DNA of 64,000 nucleotides, taken from Palsa-504 sp963790065. Its GTDB lineage: Bacteria > Actinomycetota > Actinomycetes > Streptosporangiales > Streptosporangiaceae. Both the position numbers and the translations under genes were made by a program. Of the stretch, positions 29,330 through 38,166 are shown in pieces. The notes beneath the pieces were generated by a model. It was given only the letters and a program-made list of their open reading frames with translations, made no database searches and was not told the DNA's origin. Every line of letters starts with the position of its first letter. The stretch's first letter is position 1. The stretch lies in contig CAWBNK010000024.1 of NCBI GenBank assembly GCA_963790065.1, positions 1 to 64,000 on the forward strand, in the 5' to 3' direction.

Positions 29330-30637
29330 TCAGCCGCGGCGGATGGTCAGCCCGAGCGACGCGAACTGCTCGAACGGCCGGTGGTAGCCCCGCTCGATGT
29401 GGTGGATGCCGCGCAGCTCCGAGGCCCGGTCCGCCACCGCGGCGGCCAGCACGGCGGAGAATCCGGCCCGCACGTCGGGCAGCGTGACGTCGGCGCCGCG
29501 CAGCTTGGAGGTGCCCCTGATCACCGCCGAGTGCAGCGCGTTGGTGTCATGGAACCGGCACGCGGGGCCGCCCAGGCAGGCCGCGAACACCTCGATCTCG
29601 CAGCCCATCTTCTGCAGCGCCGGGACGTACACCAGCCGGTTCTCGAACACCGTCTCGTGCAGCACCGACATCCCCTCGGCCTGGGTGAACAGCACCATCA
29701 GCGGCTGCTGCCAGTCGGTCATGAACCCGGGATGGGTGTCGGTGTGCACCGCGGCCCCGCGCAGCCCGGCCGGCGCCGACGCGGTGATCCACTCGTCGGT
29801 GATCTCGAACCTGGCGCCCATCCGGGCCAGCGTGGTGATCGCCGTGACCAGCCGGTCCTGCGGGCAGCCGTGCACCCGGACCTCGCCCCGGGTGATCAGC
29901 CCGGCCACCAGGTACGAAAATGCCTCGAGCCGGTCCCCGGCCAGCCACCGGGACGCGCCGCGCAGCCGCGGTACCCCCTCGATGACGATCCGCCGGTCCG
30001 GGCTGAGCTCGATGTGCGCGCCCATCCGCTGCAGGAACAGCGCGAGCTCCACCACCTCCGGCTCGGTGGCCGCGTTGCGCAGCACCGTCTTGCCCTCGGC
30101 CAGCACGGCGGAAAGCAGCACGGTCTCGGTGGCGCCCACGCTCGGGTAGGGCAGGTCGATGCGCGCCCCGTACAGCCGGGAGGCCCGGGCCGTGATCCCG
30201 GCCGGGCCCGCCTCCACCTCCGCGCCGAGCGCCCGCAGCGCCGCGACGTGGAAGTCGACCGGCCGCCGCCCGATGGGGTCGCCCCCGACCAGCGGCACGA
30301 ACGCCTCGCCGGTCCGGTGCAGCAGCGGGCCCAGCATGAGGATCGGGATCCGGTTCAGGCCGGTGAAGGCTTCCGGCACCCTCGGCTGGACCGCTGACCC
30401 GGGCGCGATGGTGATTTCGGCGTCCGAACGATCCACCTGATAGCCGACCGCAGCCAGCATCTCCGCGGTGATGTCGACGTCGCCGACCTCAGGAGCGTTC
30501 CTGATCGTGCTCGGCCCCTCGCCCAGCATCGCCGCGACCATGTGCTTGGTCACCGCGTTCTTCGACCCGCGCACCGAGATGTCGCCGCGCAGCGGCCCCG
30601 ACGGCTCGACCACCCAGGTTCCCGTCACCCCACCCAC
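29330..30637 (-). CDS. murA: UDP-N-acetylglucosamine enolpyruvyl transferase (MurA type, Asp variant)
   Basis: A 435-residue EPSP-synthase-fold enzyme that adds enolpyruvate to UDP-GlcNAc in peptidoglycan synthesis. Lys26-Asn27 (RGSKNAVTKH) and GGDPIGRRPVDFH are conserved. The loop residue that is Cys115 in Escherichia coli MurA is Asp120 here, as in M. tuberculosis, which gives intrinsic fosfomycin insensitivity. The start is GTG 30637 or 30628. It might be a second MurA-like copy; only the genome can show that. Confidence 0.9.
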   Translation of the reverse strand: MGGVTGTWVVEPSGPLRGDISVRGSKNAVTKHMVAAMLGEGPSTIRNAPEVGDVDITAEMLAAVGYQVDRSDAEITIAPGSAVQPRVPEAFTGLNRIPILMLGPLLHRTGEAFVPLVGGDPIGRRPVDFHVAALRALGAEVEAGPAGITARASRLYGARIDLPYPSVGATETVLLSAVLAEGKTVLRNAATEPEVVELALFLQRMGAHIELSPDRRIVIEGVPRLRGASRWLAGDRLEAFSYLVAGLITRGEVRVHGCPQDRLVTAITTLARMGARFEITDEWITASAPAGLRGAAVHTDTHPGFMTDWQQPLMVLFTQAEGMSVLHETVFENRLVYVPALQKMGCEIEVFAACLGGPACRFHDTNALHSAVIRGTSKLRGADVTLPDVRAGFSAVLAAAVADRASELRGIHHIERGYHRPFEQFASLGLTIRRG

Positions 30638-30658
30638 TGTAGGGGGCCGGGGTGCCGA

Positions 30659-31606
30659 TTACCTGACCGTTGCGTCGTCCAGCGGCTGGATCTCGGGCAC
30701 TAGCTCGGTCACCTCCGGCGGACCGGCGGCCTCCGGCTCATCGTGGCGCCAGGGCCGGGTCCGGGCCAGCCAGTACCCGCCGGCCACGACCAGCACGGCG
30801 CCCATGGTCCAGGCCAGCGGGTAGGTGCCGAGGCCGACGTACTTCAGGCCCGACGCGAGGATCACGAACGTGATGGCCGGCCGGATGTAGGAGTCCGGGG
30901 CCCGCGAGGAGAACAGCGACCCGATCAGCACGGCGGGCACGCTGCCCACGATGATCGAGGCGGTCACGCCGAACTCGACGTGGCCGAACGCCAGCGCACC
31001 CAGCGCCGCGGCCGCGGTGAGCGGCACCGCCTGGGTCAGGTCGGTCCCGACCAGCCGGCCCGCGGCCAGCTTCGGGTAGGCGAACAGCAGCAGCACGATC
31101 ATCAGCGAGCCCGAACCCACCGAGGTCATGCCGACGATCAGCCCGCCCACCATGCCGATCAGCACGGTCGGCACCGGCCGGATCGCCACCTGGTCCACCC
31201 GGGCCGTGCGCGGCCCGGACTTGCGGTCCATGACGAACCTGACCACCATGGCCGCCGCCCCGGCCAGCAGCGCGGCGCCCAGCGCGATCTCCACGTCCTG
31301 CTGGCTTGATGACGTGCCGCCAAGCTGCTTGAGCAGCCAGGCGCCGAGGAAGGCCATCGGCACCGAGCCGAGCGTCATCAGGCCCACCAGCCGCAGGTTG
31401 ACCGTGCCCTTGCGCAGGTGCACCAGCGCCCCCACGGGCCGCATCACGACGGCGGCGACCAGGTCGCTGGAGATGGCGGCGGCCGGCTTGACGCTGAACA
31501 GCAAGATCAGCATCGGGGTCATCAGGGCGCCGCCGCCGGCGCCGGTCAGCCCGACGAGCAGGCCCACGATGGCGCTGCCGATGACGACGTAACCGTTCAG
31601 GCCCAT
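30659..31606 (-). CDS. TauE/SafE-family permease
   Basis: A 315-residue membrane protein with about eight helices. The two internal repeats each start with the family motif: GLLVGLTGAGGGALMTPML and GLIVGMTSVGSGSLMIVLLL. TauE/SafE proteins export sulphite or organosulphonates or move other small anions. ATG 31606 has a strong AAGGAGG six bases upstream. An acidic tail of about 35 residues is cytoplasmic. The neighbouring intergenic DNA (31,607-31,731) is AT-rich and holds the divergent promoters. Confidence 0.85.
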   Translation of the reverse strand: MGLNGYVVIGSAIVGLLVGLTGAGGGALMTPMLILLFSVKPAAAISSDLVAAVVMRPVGALVHLRKGTVNLRLVGLMTLGSVPMAFLGAWLLKQLGGTSSSQQDVEIALGAALLAGAAAMVVRFVMDRKSGPRTARVDQVAIRPVPTVLIGMVGGLIVGMTSVGSGSLMIVLLLFAYPKLAAGRLVGTDLTQAVPLTAAAALGALAFGHVEFGVTASIIVGSVPAVLIGSLFSSRAPDSYIRPAITFVILASGLKYVGLGTYPLAWTMGAVLVVAGGYWLARTRPWRHDEPEAAGPPEVTELVPEIQPLDDATVR

Positions 31607-31731
31607 GCCGCCTCCTTCCCAGTTCCCTACTATTCCTACTTCTCTAGCAACCTAATGTAAATCATCGATAATACATGTAACGAGACCCGGCCCTAGTTCC
31701 CCGAATCAATGCATGGGGTACACAGGCTGAC

Positions 31732-33201
31732 GTGGACAAGCTGCAGGCGTACCGGGACAAGCGGGACGCCGCCCGGACGCCCGAGCCGGTGCCGCCGCCC
31801 GAGGCCCTGCCGTCCGAAGCCCTGCCGTCCGGCACCGCGCCGGGCGGGACGTTCGTCATCCAGGAGCATCACGCCCGCCGGCTGCACTGGGACTTCCGGC
31901 TGGAGCGCGACGGGGTGCTGGTGTCCTGGGCGCTGCCCAAGGGGGTGCCCCCCGACCCGGCGGTCAACCACCTGGCCGTGCACACCGAGGACCACCCGCT
32001 GGCGTACGGCAGCTTCGAGGGGCAGATACCCCGCGGCGAGTACGGGGCGGGCGCCGTCACCATCTGGGACCACGGCACCTACGAGACGCTGAAGTGGGCG
32101 CCCGCCGAGGTGAAGGTGCTGCTGCACGGGCAGCGGGTGACCGGCGGGTACGTGCTGTTCCAGACCCGCGGCAACCAGTGGATGATCCACCGGGAACGGC
32201 TGGCCCTCCCGCCCGGCCTGCGGCCGATGCTCGCCGTCACCGCTCCCGCCCCCCGCGACGTGGCTAACTGGGCCCTGGAGCTGAAGTGGGACGGCGTCCG
32301 GGCCCTGGCCTACATCGAGCGCGGCAAGGTCCGCCTGATGTCCCGCACCGAACGCGACATCACCGTCACCTACCCCGAGCTGGCCCGCCTGGGCTCGGCT
32401 ACCCTGCCCAAGCAGCTGACCTCGACCACCCCCGCCCCCCACAAACAGCTGCTCCTGGACGGAGAAATAGTGGTGTTCGGCGAGGGGGGCTGGCCCGAGT
32501 TCGAGGCGCTGCAGCCCCGGATGCACATCAGCTCGGCGTCCCAGGCCGCGATGCTGGCCGGCCAGAACCCGGTGACCTACCTGATCTTCGACGTGCTTCA
32601 GCTGGACGGCCGGCCGCTCATGGACCTGGCGTACTCCGAGCGCCGCGCCCTGCTTGACGGACTGGAGCTCAACGGACCGTTCTGGCAGACTCCGCCCTGG
32701 TTCCCGGGCGAGGATTTTTCCGCCGTGCAGCAGGTCTCCCGCGCCCAGGGCATGGAAGGCGTGGTGGCCAAGCGGCTCGACTCCAGGTACGTGCCCGGGG
32801 TCCGCACCGACCACTGGCGGAAGATCAAGAACACCCATACCCAGGAAGCCGTCGTGGCCGGGTACAAACCGGGGAAGGGCAACCGCACCGGCCAGGTCGG
32901 GTCGCTGCTCATCGGCGTGCACGACGCCTCGGGCCTGATCTACGCCGGTCACGTCGGGACCGGGTTCAACGACGAGACGCTGCGCATGCTGGGTGACAAG
33001 CTGCGGCCGCTGCGGCGCGCCGACTCGCCGTTCGACGGCCCGGTGCCGCCCGAGCACGCCCGCCCCGCCGTGTGGGTCGAACCCCGGCTGGTGATCCAGG
33101 TCGCCTTCGACCGGTGGACCAAGGCGGGCCGGATGCGCGCCCCGGTCTACAAGGGCCTGCGCGACGACATCGACCCGAAGGACGTCGTCCGTGAGCCCTG
33201 A
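31732..33201 (+). CDS. ligD: LigD phosphoesterase-ligase protein
   Basis: GTG 31732 starts a 489-residue protein. Residues about 40-155 are the 3'-phosphoesterase domain (HHARRLHWDFRLE with its metal-binding His/Asp, YGAGAVTIWD). Residues 165-489 are the ATP-dependent ligase: nucleotidylated Lys185 in ELKWDGVR, DGEIVVF, EGVVAKRL, and WRKIKN with the OB fold to GLRDDIDP. It seals breaks in NHEJ. The polymerase domain is a separate gene overlapping by 11 bases, a split form common in actinomycetes. No ku gene is adjacent. Confidence 0.93.
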   Translation: MDKLQAYRDKRDAARTPEPVPPPEALPSEALPSGTAPGGTFVIQEHHARRLHWDFRLERDGVLVSWALPKGVPPDPAVNHLAVHTEDHPLAYGSFEGQIPRGEYGAGAVTIWDHGTYETLKWAPAEVKVLLHGQRVTGGYVLFQTRGNQWMIHRERLALPPGLRPMLAVTAPAPRDVANWALELKWDGVRALAYIERGKVRLMSRTERDITVTYPELARLGSATLPKQLTSTTPAPHKQLLLDGEIVVFGEGGWPEFEALQPRMHISSASQAAMLAGQNPVTYLIFDVLQLDGRPLMDLAYSERRALLDGLELNGPFWQTPPWFPGEDFSAVQQVSRAQGMEGVVAKRLDSRYVPGVRTDHWRKIKNTHTQEAVVAGYKPGKGNRTGQVGSLLIGVHDASGLIYAGHVGTGFNDETLRMLGDKLRPLRRADSPFDGPVPPEHARPAVWVEPRLVIQVAFDRWTKAGRMRAPVYKGLRDDIDPKDVVREP

Positions 33202-34078
33202 GACGAAGGTCGCGGTCCAGGTGGACGGCCGGACGCTGACGCTGACCAACCTGGCCAAGGTGCTGTACCCGGAGACCGGCTTCACCAAGGCCGAAGTCCT
33301 CGACTACTACCAGCGGGTGGCGCCGGTCCTGCTGCCGCACCTGGCCGACCGCCCGCTCACCCTCAAGCGCTATCCCGAGGGCGTCGACGGCGAGGCGTTC
33401 TTCCAGAAGCACGTCACCGAGCACCGGCCGGACTGGATCCGCACCGCGCGGATACCCTCGGAAAGCTCGCGGGGCAGGGGCACCACGGTGACCTACCTCG
33501 TGGTGGACGACCTGCCCGCCCTCATCTGGGCCGGCAACCTGGCCGGCCTGGAACTGCACGTACCGCAGTGGCGGGTGCCGGAGATCCGCCGGCCCGACCT
33601 GCTGGTCTTCGACCTGGACCCCGGAGCGCCGGCCAACATCGTGGACTGCTGCCGGGTGGCGGAGGACCTGCGGCCGCTGCTGACGGCCGAAGGCCTCGCG
33701 CCGCTGGCCAAGACCTCTGGCGGCAAGGGACTGCAGCTGTACGCGCCGATCTCCGGCGTGACCTCCGAGCAGGCCAGCGACCAGGCCCGCGCCTTCGCCG
33801 AACGCCTCGAGCGCGACCAGCCCCGCCGGGTGGTGTCGCGGATGACCAAGGCGCTGCGCACCGGCAAGGTCCTGATCGACTGGAGCCAGAACAACGGCGC
33901 CAAGACCACCGTGGCCCCCTACTCGCTGCGTGCCCGCCAGTTCCCGACCGTCTCGACCCCGGTTAGCTGGGACGAGGTCGCATCCTGCCGCCAGCCCCAG
34001 GACCTGTTCTTCACCGCCGAGACGGTACTGGACCGGGTGGCCCGGCACGGCGACCTGTTCGCGCCCCTGCTTCGCTGA
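33191..34078 (+). CDS. LigD primase-polymerase domain protein
   Basis: A 295-residue stand-alone PolDom: LTNLAKVLYPETGFTKAEVL, PLTLKRYPEGVDGEAFFQK, the catalytic DxD in LLVFDLDPG and the TSGGKGLQLY primer/template loop. It fills gaps with (ribo)nucleotides during NHEJ. It overlaps the ligase gene by 11 bases, so equal amounts are expected. Its 3' end overlaps the convergent Nudix gene by 68 bases. Confidence 0.93.
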   Translation: MSPETKVAVQVDGRTLTLTNLAKVLYPETGFTKAEVLDYYQRVAPVLLPHLADRPLTLKRYPEGVDGEAFFQKHVTEHRPDWIRTARIPSESSRGRGTTVTYLVVDDLPALIWAGNLAGLELHVPQWRVPEIRRPDLLVFDLDPGAPANIVDCCRVAEDLRPLLTAEGLAPLAKTSGGKGLQLYAPISGVTSEQASDQARAFAERLERDQPRRVVSRMTKALRTGKVLIDWSQNNGAKTTVAPYSLRARQFPTVSTPVSWDEVASCRQPQDLFFTAETVLDRVARHGDLFAPLLR

Positions 34079-34586
34079 TCAGCAGCAGGGCGTAGGCGGC
34101 CAGGGTGGAGTCGTCGGTGATGATCCCCTCGCCGATCATCGCCTCGAACCTGGCCCTGGGCACCCATTCCTGGCGCATGTCCTGTTCCTCGCGCTCCCGC
34201 TCCGGCGGGCCCGGTTCCAGCCCGGTGGCCACGAAGAAGTGCCCGCCCTGGGTGGTGATGCCGTGGGCGCAGTGCAGGAACCCGATCTTGACCAGAGTGC
34301 CGGCCCGCAGGCCGGTCTCCTGGCTGAGCTCCAGCTGGGCCAGGTCCTCGGGGCTGCCGCTCTGCCCGGCCGGCCACCCGCCCTGCGGGAAGGACCAGGT
34401 CCGCCGCCCGATCGGGTAGCGGTACTCCTCAACCAGGTGAAAGCCGTCGTTCTCGGCCGGGATGACCAGCGCGAAGTCGGGCTTCTCCACCACCGCGTAG
34501 GTGCCGCGCGAGCCGTCGCGCCGCTCGATCTCGTCCCGCCGCAGCCGCATCCAGTTGTCTTCGTAGACCACGCCGGTGCTGAGCAT
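34011..34586 (-). CDS. Nudix-fold hydrolase with degenerate Nudix box
   Basis: A 191-residue protein resembling ADP-ribose pyrophosphatases: VEKPDFALVIPAENDGFHLV, EYRYPIGRRTWSFPQGGW and the AHGITTQGGHFF segment. The Nudix box reads LELSQETGL where RExxEExG is expected, so the arginine and the first of the paired glutamates are replaced; metal binding and catalysis may be altered. The first ATG is 34586. The 3' end overlaps the PolDom gene by 68 bases on the other strand. Confidence 0.78.
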   Translation of the reverse strand: MLSTGVVYEDNWMRLRRDEIERRDGSRGTYAVVEKPDFALVIPAENDGFHLVEEYRYPIGRRTWSFPQGGWPAGQSGSPEDLAQLELSQETGLRAGTLVKIGFLHCAHGITTQGGHFFVATGLEPGPPEREREEQDMRQEWVPRARFEAMIGEGIITDDSTLAAYALLLISEAGARTGRRAGPPGPVPSRR

Positions 34587-34695
34587 CCTGACGTCCGGGC
34601 CAGGCAGTACGGCTTCGCTCCTGTCGATCAGGAAAGATTACACCCGGCGGTCAGCACTGCGGGTTTTGTCGGTGCCCCTCCGTAGCATCGGGCCC

Positions 34696-35478
34696 ATGCC
34701 AGCCCCGGTGCTGTATCAGGTCAGGCCGCGCGCCGCCGGGCCGGACTGCGCCACCTGCCGCGGCCCGGTCGGACCCGGATACGCCCGCTGTTACCAGTGC
34801 GAGCGTCATGACCTGCTCGGACCCGGGCTGCTGGCCGACGTGGTGGTGCCTGTCTCGTATGCGGTCAAGGGCACAGCGTGGGCGGCTGACCTGTGGCGGT
34901 ACAAGTCCGGGCCCGCGCCGGACGCTCCGGCCCGGGCGTGGCTGCGGGCCTTGCTGCTGGTCTTCCTGCGCGATCACGGCACCTGCGTCTGGCGCCAGGC
35001 GGGCATGCCGCCGCCCACCCACCTGGCCGTGGTGCCGACCGGCTGCGGGCGCCCCGGGCCGCACCCGCTGCTCCGCCTGGTCGGGCCCCATCTGGGACTG
35101 CCGCTCGCCCAGTTGGTCATCCGTCCCGGCCGCCAGGGCCGTGAGCTCGATCCGGACCGTTTCCTGGCCGGCCGGCTGCCGGATGCTCCCAGCGTGCTGC
35201 TGCTCGAGGACAGCTGGGTATCGGGGGCCAGCGCCCAGTCGGCCGCCGCCGCGCTCAAGCGGGCGGGCGCCAGCCAGGTGGCGATCGTGGTGGCGGGCCG
35301 GCATCTCAACCCGGCCGATCCGCACACGGCTCCGCTGGCCGCCCGGCTGACCCCGGCACCCTACGATCCGTCGGTCTGTGCCGTGCACCCGCCCGCGGAC
35401 CGCGAGCTAAATGGTGCGAACTTATCAGCGCAGCGCATTGACTCGTTTCCGTGCACTAAGGAAAAAGTACTGGTTTAA
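34696..35478 (+). CDS. ComF-like zinc-finger phosphoribosyltransferase protein
   Basis: ATG 34696 starts MPAPVLYQV. A CxxC pair (CATCRGPVGPGYARCYQC, near residues 20-36) forms a ComF-type zinc finger. The type I phosphoribosyltransferase core follows, but its PRPP loop is LLLEDSWVSGASAQSAA where active enzymes have DDxxTTG, so one Asp and both Thr are changed and PRPP binding is doubtful. In competent bacteria ComF helps DNA uptake. The C-terminus is 50 bases upstream of the sigma-factor fusion gene, whose promoter lies in between. Confidence 0.72.
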   Translation: MPAPVLYQVRPRAAGPDCATCRGPVGPGYARCYQCERHDLLGPGLLADVVVPVSYAVKGTAWAADLWRYKSGPAPDAPARAWLRALLLVFLRDHGTCVWRQAGMPPPTHLAVVPTGCGRPGPHPLLRLVGPHLGLPLAQLVIRPGRQGRELDPDRFLAGRLPDAPSVLLLEDSWVSGASAQSAAAALKRAGASQVAIVVAGRHLNPADPHTAPLAARLTPAPYDPSVCAVHPPADRELNGANLSAQRIDSFPCTKEKVLV

Positions 35479-35514
35479 CCGCTCGTTATGTTGAATAGCT
35501 GGCTGGGCGCACGC

Positions 35515-35535
35515 GATTGCTATAACTTTTCCGCC
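35515..35535 (+). promoter_or_regulatory. Extended -10 promoter of the sigma-fusion gene
   Basis: ATTGCTATAAC contains an extended -10 element (TGC before TATAAC at 35521-35526). ATG 35536 lies nine bases after the hexamer and has no Shine-Dalgarno sequence, so the transcript is leaderless or nearly so. A TTGAAT at 35491 is too distant to be an ideal -35. Confidence 0.5.
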
Positions 35536-37449
35536 ATGAATGACCCCCAGCTCGCGGCCGCGCTGCGTACAAGCTCCCCAGGCGCGGTTGCTGACCTCTT
35601 TGACTCGTATGGTGACCGGCTCTTCCGCTACTGCTGGTGTATGCTCCGAAATCGCGAAAATGCGCAGATCGTGGTGCGCGATACCCTGATTGTCGCCGCG
35701 GCGCATATCGAGCGCCTGGCTTCTGGCAAATTGCTCGGCCCATGGCTTTATTCGCTGGCTCGCGCGGAATGCCGCCGGCGCGAGGCTGTTCCCGCTTCGG
35801 ACGCCGATGAGCCTGCCGCCCGGCCGGACCAGCTTGATGCCGATTCGCGGCTGATGGCCTGGAACGCGGCCATGAGCATCCAGCCCGACGAACTCGAGGC
35901 GCTGGAACTCGCGCTCAGGCACGACATGGACCTGAGCCTGGTGCTCGGCCTGCCGCCCGCGCCAGCCGAGGAACTCCTGGACCGGGCCAAGCAGAACCTG
36001 GAACGCGGCCTGGGCGCCGAGGTCCTGATCAGGAGGAATTACGACTGCCCGGCCCGCGCCGAGGTGATGACCGGCTGGACCGGCTTCATGACGGCGTTGA
36101 TCAGGGACCGCGTGCTCGAGCACGCCAGCGGCTGCCCGGACTGCGGGCCGAACCTGCCCCGCAACGTGTCCGCGGCCCGCGTCTTCACCCTGCTGCCCGC
36201 GCCCGCGTTCTCCACGGTGGCGCGGCTGGAGGTGCTCAAGTTCATCGCGGACCCCAGGCTGTCGGCGTACCGGGAGTTCGCGGTCAGCCGGGCCTCGGAG
36301 TTCAACGCCGCCGGGTTCCCGGTGATGCCCGCCGCCGCCGCCACCGCGGCCGAAGCCCCGGCCGGGCTGGCCTTCGACGTGTTCGCGATCGCGCCCAAGC
36401 CGGCCGCCGAGATCCCGGTGCCGGCCGAACCCCCCACCGAGGAGATCCCGGTGGCGCCGGCCCTGGTCTTCCCGGCGCCGGCGCCCGCGCGGAAAAACGT
36501 GCCCAGCGCCCCGGCGGGGCAGGGCCGCAAGGATCCGCTGCCGGCCGCCCGCCGGCGGCGGATGTCGGGCCGCCGGGCGATCGTGGCCGGAGCGGGTGCC
36601 CTCGCCGTCACCACGCTGTTCGCCGTCCTCGGCTTCAGCGGCATCCCCACCGCCATGCGGGCCAGCGGTCCGACCATCACACCGTCGCCCTCGGCGTCCG
36701 CGTCGGCCCTGGCGGGCGGCGGGGCCGACGTCACCGTCCCGGTCAAGGTCAAGCGGCCGGGCAGCGTCCGCTCGTCGGTGCCGCCGGTGCTGCACGGCAC
36801 CACCAAGACCGAGGCCCTGGCCGTGGCCGCCACCCTGCCGGTGACGTCGTCACAGGCGCCCGTCCTGCCGTCAGCTGCCGCGTCGTTGTCCGCGGCGACG
36901 CTGACCGCGACGCCCGACAGCCTCACGCTGGACTCGTCCTCGACCGGGACCTTCACCCTCACCGCCGCAGGCGGGCCGGTCAGCTGGACGGCGAGCGCGT
37001 CCTCGTCGCAGGTGGGCCTGAGCAGTCACCAGGGCACCCTGAAGCCCGGGCAGTCCGTCACGATCACGGTGACCGTGCCGGCGGGCAGCGGCAGCGCGGT
37101 CATCTCCATCGGCGCCGTGCCGGCCGGATCGTCGGCTGCCAGCTCGGGATCCTCCACGGTCATGACCGTCTCGGTGAGCTGGAGCTCGGGGTCCGCGTCC
37201 GGCTCGGGCTCGGGCTCGGGGTCTGCGACCGGGACCGGGACCGGCTCCGGGTCGGGGACCGGCTCCGGGTCAGGGACCGGGTCCGGGTCAGGCACCGGGT
37301 CCGGGTCAGGCACCGGGACCGGGACCGGCCATCGGCCGCGGCCGCCGTGGACCCCGCCGCCGTCCAGCCCGGCGCCCAGTCCCTCGGCGTCGCCGAGCGG
37401 GACGCCCTCCGCCACGGCGCCAGCACCGGCCTCCTCCTCGCCGGCCTAA
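35536..37449 (+). CDS. Sigma-70-like / ZAS anti-sigma / membrane fusion protein
   Basis: The 637-residue protein starts with an ECF sigma region 2-like domain (ALRTSSPGAVADLFDSYGDR, LFRYCWCML, LLGPWLYSLARAECRRRE, residues 1-90). A weak region 4-like part follows (ELEALELALRHDMDLSLVLG, AEELLDRAKQNLERGL, about 120-165), then a zinc anti-sigma motif Hx3Cx2C at His196, Cys200 and Cys203. After a Pro/Ala linker there is one membrane helix (about 345-372), a Ser/Thr-rich exterior, a BACON/Ig-like beta domain (ATPDSLTLDSSSTGTF, about 453-525), a GSGTG repeat tract and a Pro/Ser tail. It looks like a self-contained membrane-tethered regulator. The signal is unknown. Confidence 0.75.
   Translation: MNDPQLAAALRTSSPGAVADLFDSYGDRLFRYCWCMLRNRENAQIVVRDTLIVAAAHIERLASGKLLGPWLYSLARAECRRREAVPASDADEPAARPDQLDADSRLMAWNAAMSIQPDELEALELALRHDMDLSLVLGLPPAPAEELLDRAKQNLERGLGAEVLIRRNYDCPARAEVMTGWTGFMTALIRDRVLEHASGCPDCGPNLPRNVSAARVFTLLPAPAFSTVARLEVLKFIADPRLSAYREFAVSRASEFNAAGFPVMPAAAATAAEAPAGLAFDVFAIAPKPAAEIPVPAEPPTEEIPVAPALVFPAPAPARKNVPSAPAGQGRKDPLPAARRRRMSGRRAIVAGAGALAVTTLFAVLGFSGIPTAMRASGPTITPSPSASASALAGGGADVTVPVKVKRPGSVRSSVPPVLHGTTKTEALAVAATLPVTSSQAPVLPSAAASLSAATLTATPDSLTLDSSSTGTFTLTAAGGPVSWTASASSSQVGLSSHQGTLKPGQSVTITVTVPAGSGSAVISIGAVPAGSSAASSGSSTVMTVSVSWSSGSASGSGSGSGSATGTGTGSGSGTGSGSGTGSGSGTGSGSGTGTGTGHRPRPPWTPPPSSPAPSPSASPSGTPSATAPAPASSSPA
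37195..37328 (+). repeat. Tandem GSGTG-coding low-complexity repeat
   Basis: Degenerate 12- and 18-base units (such as GGGTCCGGGTCAGGCACC, repeated exactly in 37,268-37,316) encode Gly-Ser-Gly-Thr runs in the extracellular part of the sigma-fusion protein. It is a likely flexible stalk through the cell wall and a site of slippage or assembly error. Confidence 0.85.
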
Positions 37450-37458
37450 GCTGGAACC

Positions 37459-38166
37459 GTGACCGCTGCGCCCCCTTCGCACACCGCCCTGGTCCGCCGG
37501 GCCCGCCGGATCGACCGCGAGCTGGCCCTGACGTACCCGGACGTGCACACCGAACTGAACTTCAGCACGCCGCTGGAGCTGCTGGTGGCGACGATCCTGT
37601 CCGCGCAGACCACGGACAAGGGGGTCAACTTGGTCACCCCGACCCTGTTCGCCAGGTACCCGACCGCCGCGGACTACGCGGCCGCGGACCGGGACGAGCT
37701 GGAGAAGATCATCGCCTCGACCGGGTTCTATCACGCCAAGGCCAACAGCTTGATGGGACTCGGCCAGGCGCTGTGCGACAGGTTCGGCGGCGAGGTGCCG
37801 CCGCGGCTGTCTGACCTGGTCACCCTGCCGGGCGTCGGCCGGAAGACCGCCAACGTGGTGCTGGGCAACGCCTTCGGCATCCCGGGGATCACCGTGGACA
37901 CGCATTTCGGGCGGCTGGCCCGCAGGTTCGGCTGGACCACCAGCGACGACCCGGTCAAGGTCGAGGCCGAGGTGGCCACGCTCATCCCGCGCCGGGACTG
38001 GACGATGCTCTCGCACCGGGTGATCTGGCACGGCCGCCGGGTCTGCCACGCCCGGCGGCCCGCCTGCGGTGCCTGCGGGCTGGCCCGGCTGTGCCCGTCC
38101 TACGGCGAGGGGCCCGTCGATCCGGTGGTGGCCGCGAAGCTGGTCAAGCCCGGCCCGTTCTCGTGA
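37459..38166 (+). CDS. nth: Endonuclease III
   Basis: A 235-residue DNA glycosylase/AP lyase that removes oxidised pyrimidines. The helix-hairpin-helix is LPGVGRKTANVVLGNAFG with the catalytic Lys, the following Asp is in VDTHFGRLARRFG, and the iron-sulphur cluster ligands are CHARRPACGACGLARLC (Cx6Cx2Cx5C). Start is GTG 37459. Its TGA overlaps the next GTG (GTGA). It heads the nth-nudix-marP order known from Mycobacterium, without the thioredoxin-like gene found there. Confidence 0.95.
   Translation: MTAAPPSHTALVRRARRIDRELALTYPDVHTELNFSTPLELLVATILSAQTTDKGVNLVTPTLFARYPTAADYAAADRDELEKIIASTGFYHAKANSLMGLGQALCDRFGGEVPPRLSDLVTLPGVGRKTANVVLGNAFGIPGITVDTHFGRLARRFGWTTSDDPVKVEAEVATLIPRRDWTMLSHRVIWHGRRVCHARRPACGACGLARLCPSYGEGPVDPVVAAKLVKPGPFS

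Noticed and set aside
37195..37328. CRISPR-like repeated units
   Set aside because: The units are directly adjacent, coding and without spacers; they encode a Gly-Ser-Thr stalk.
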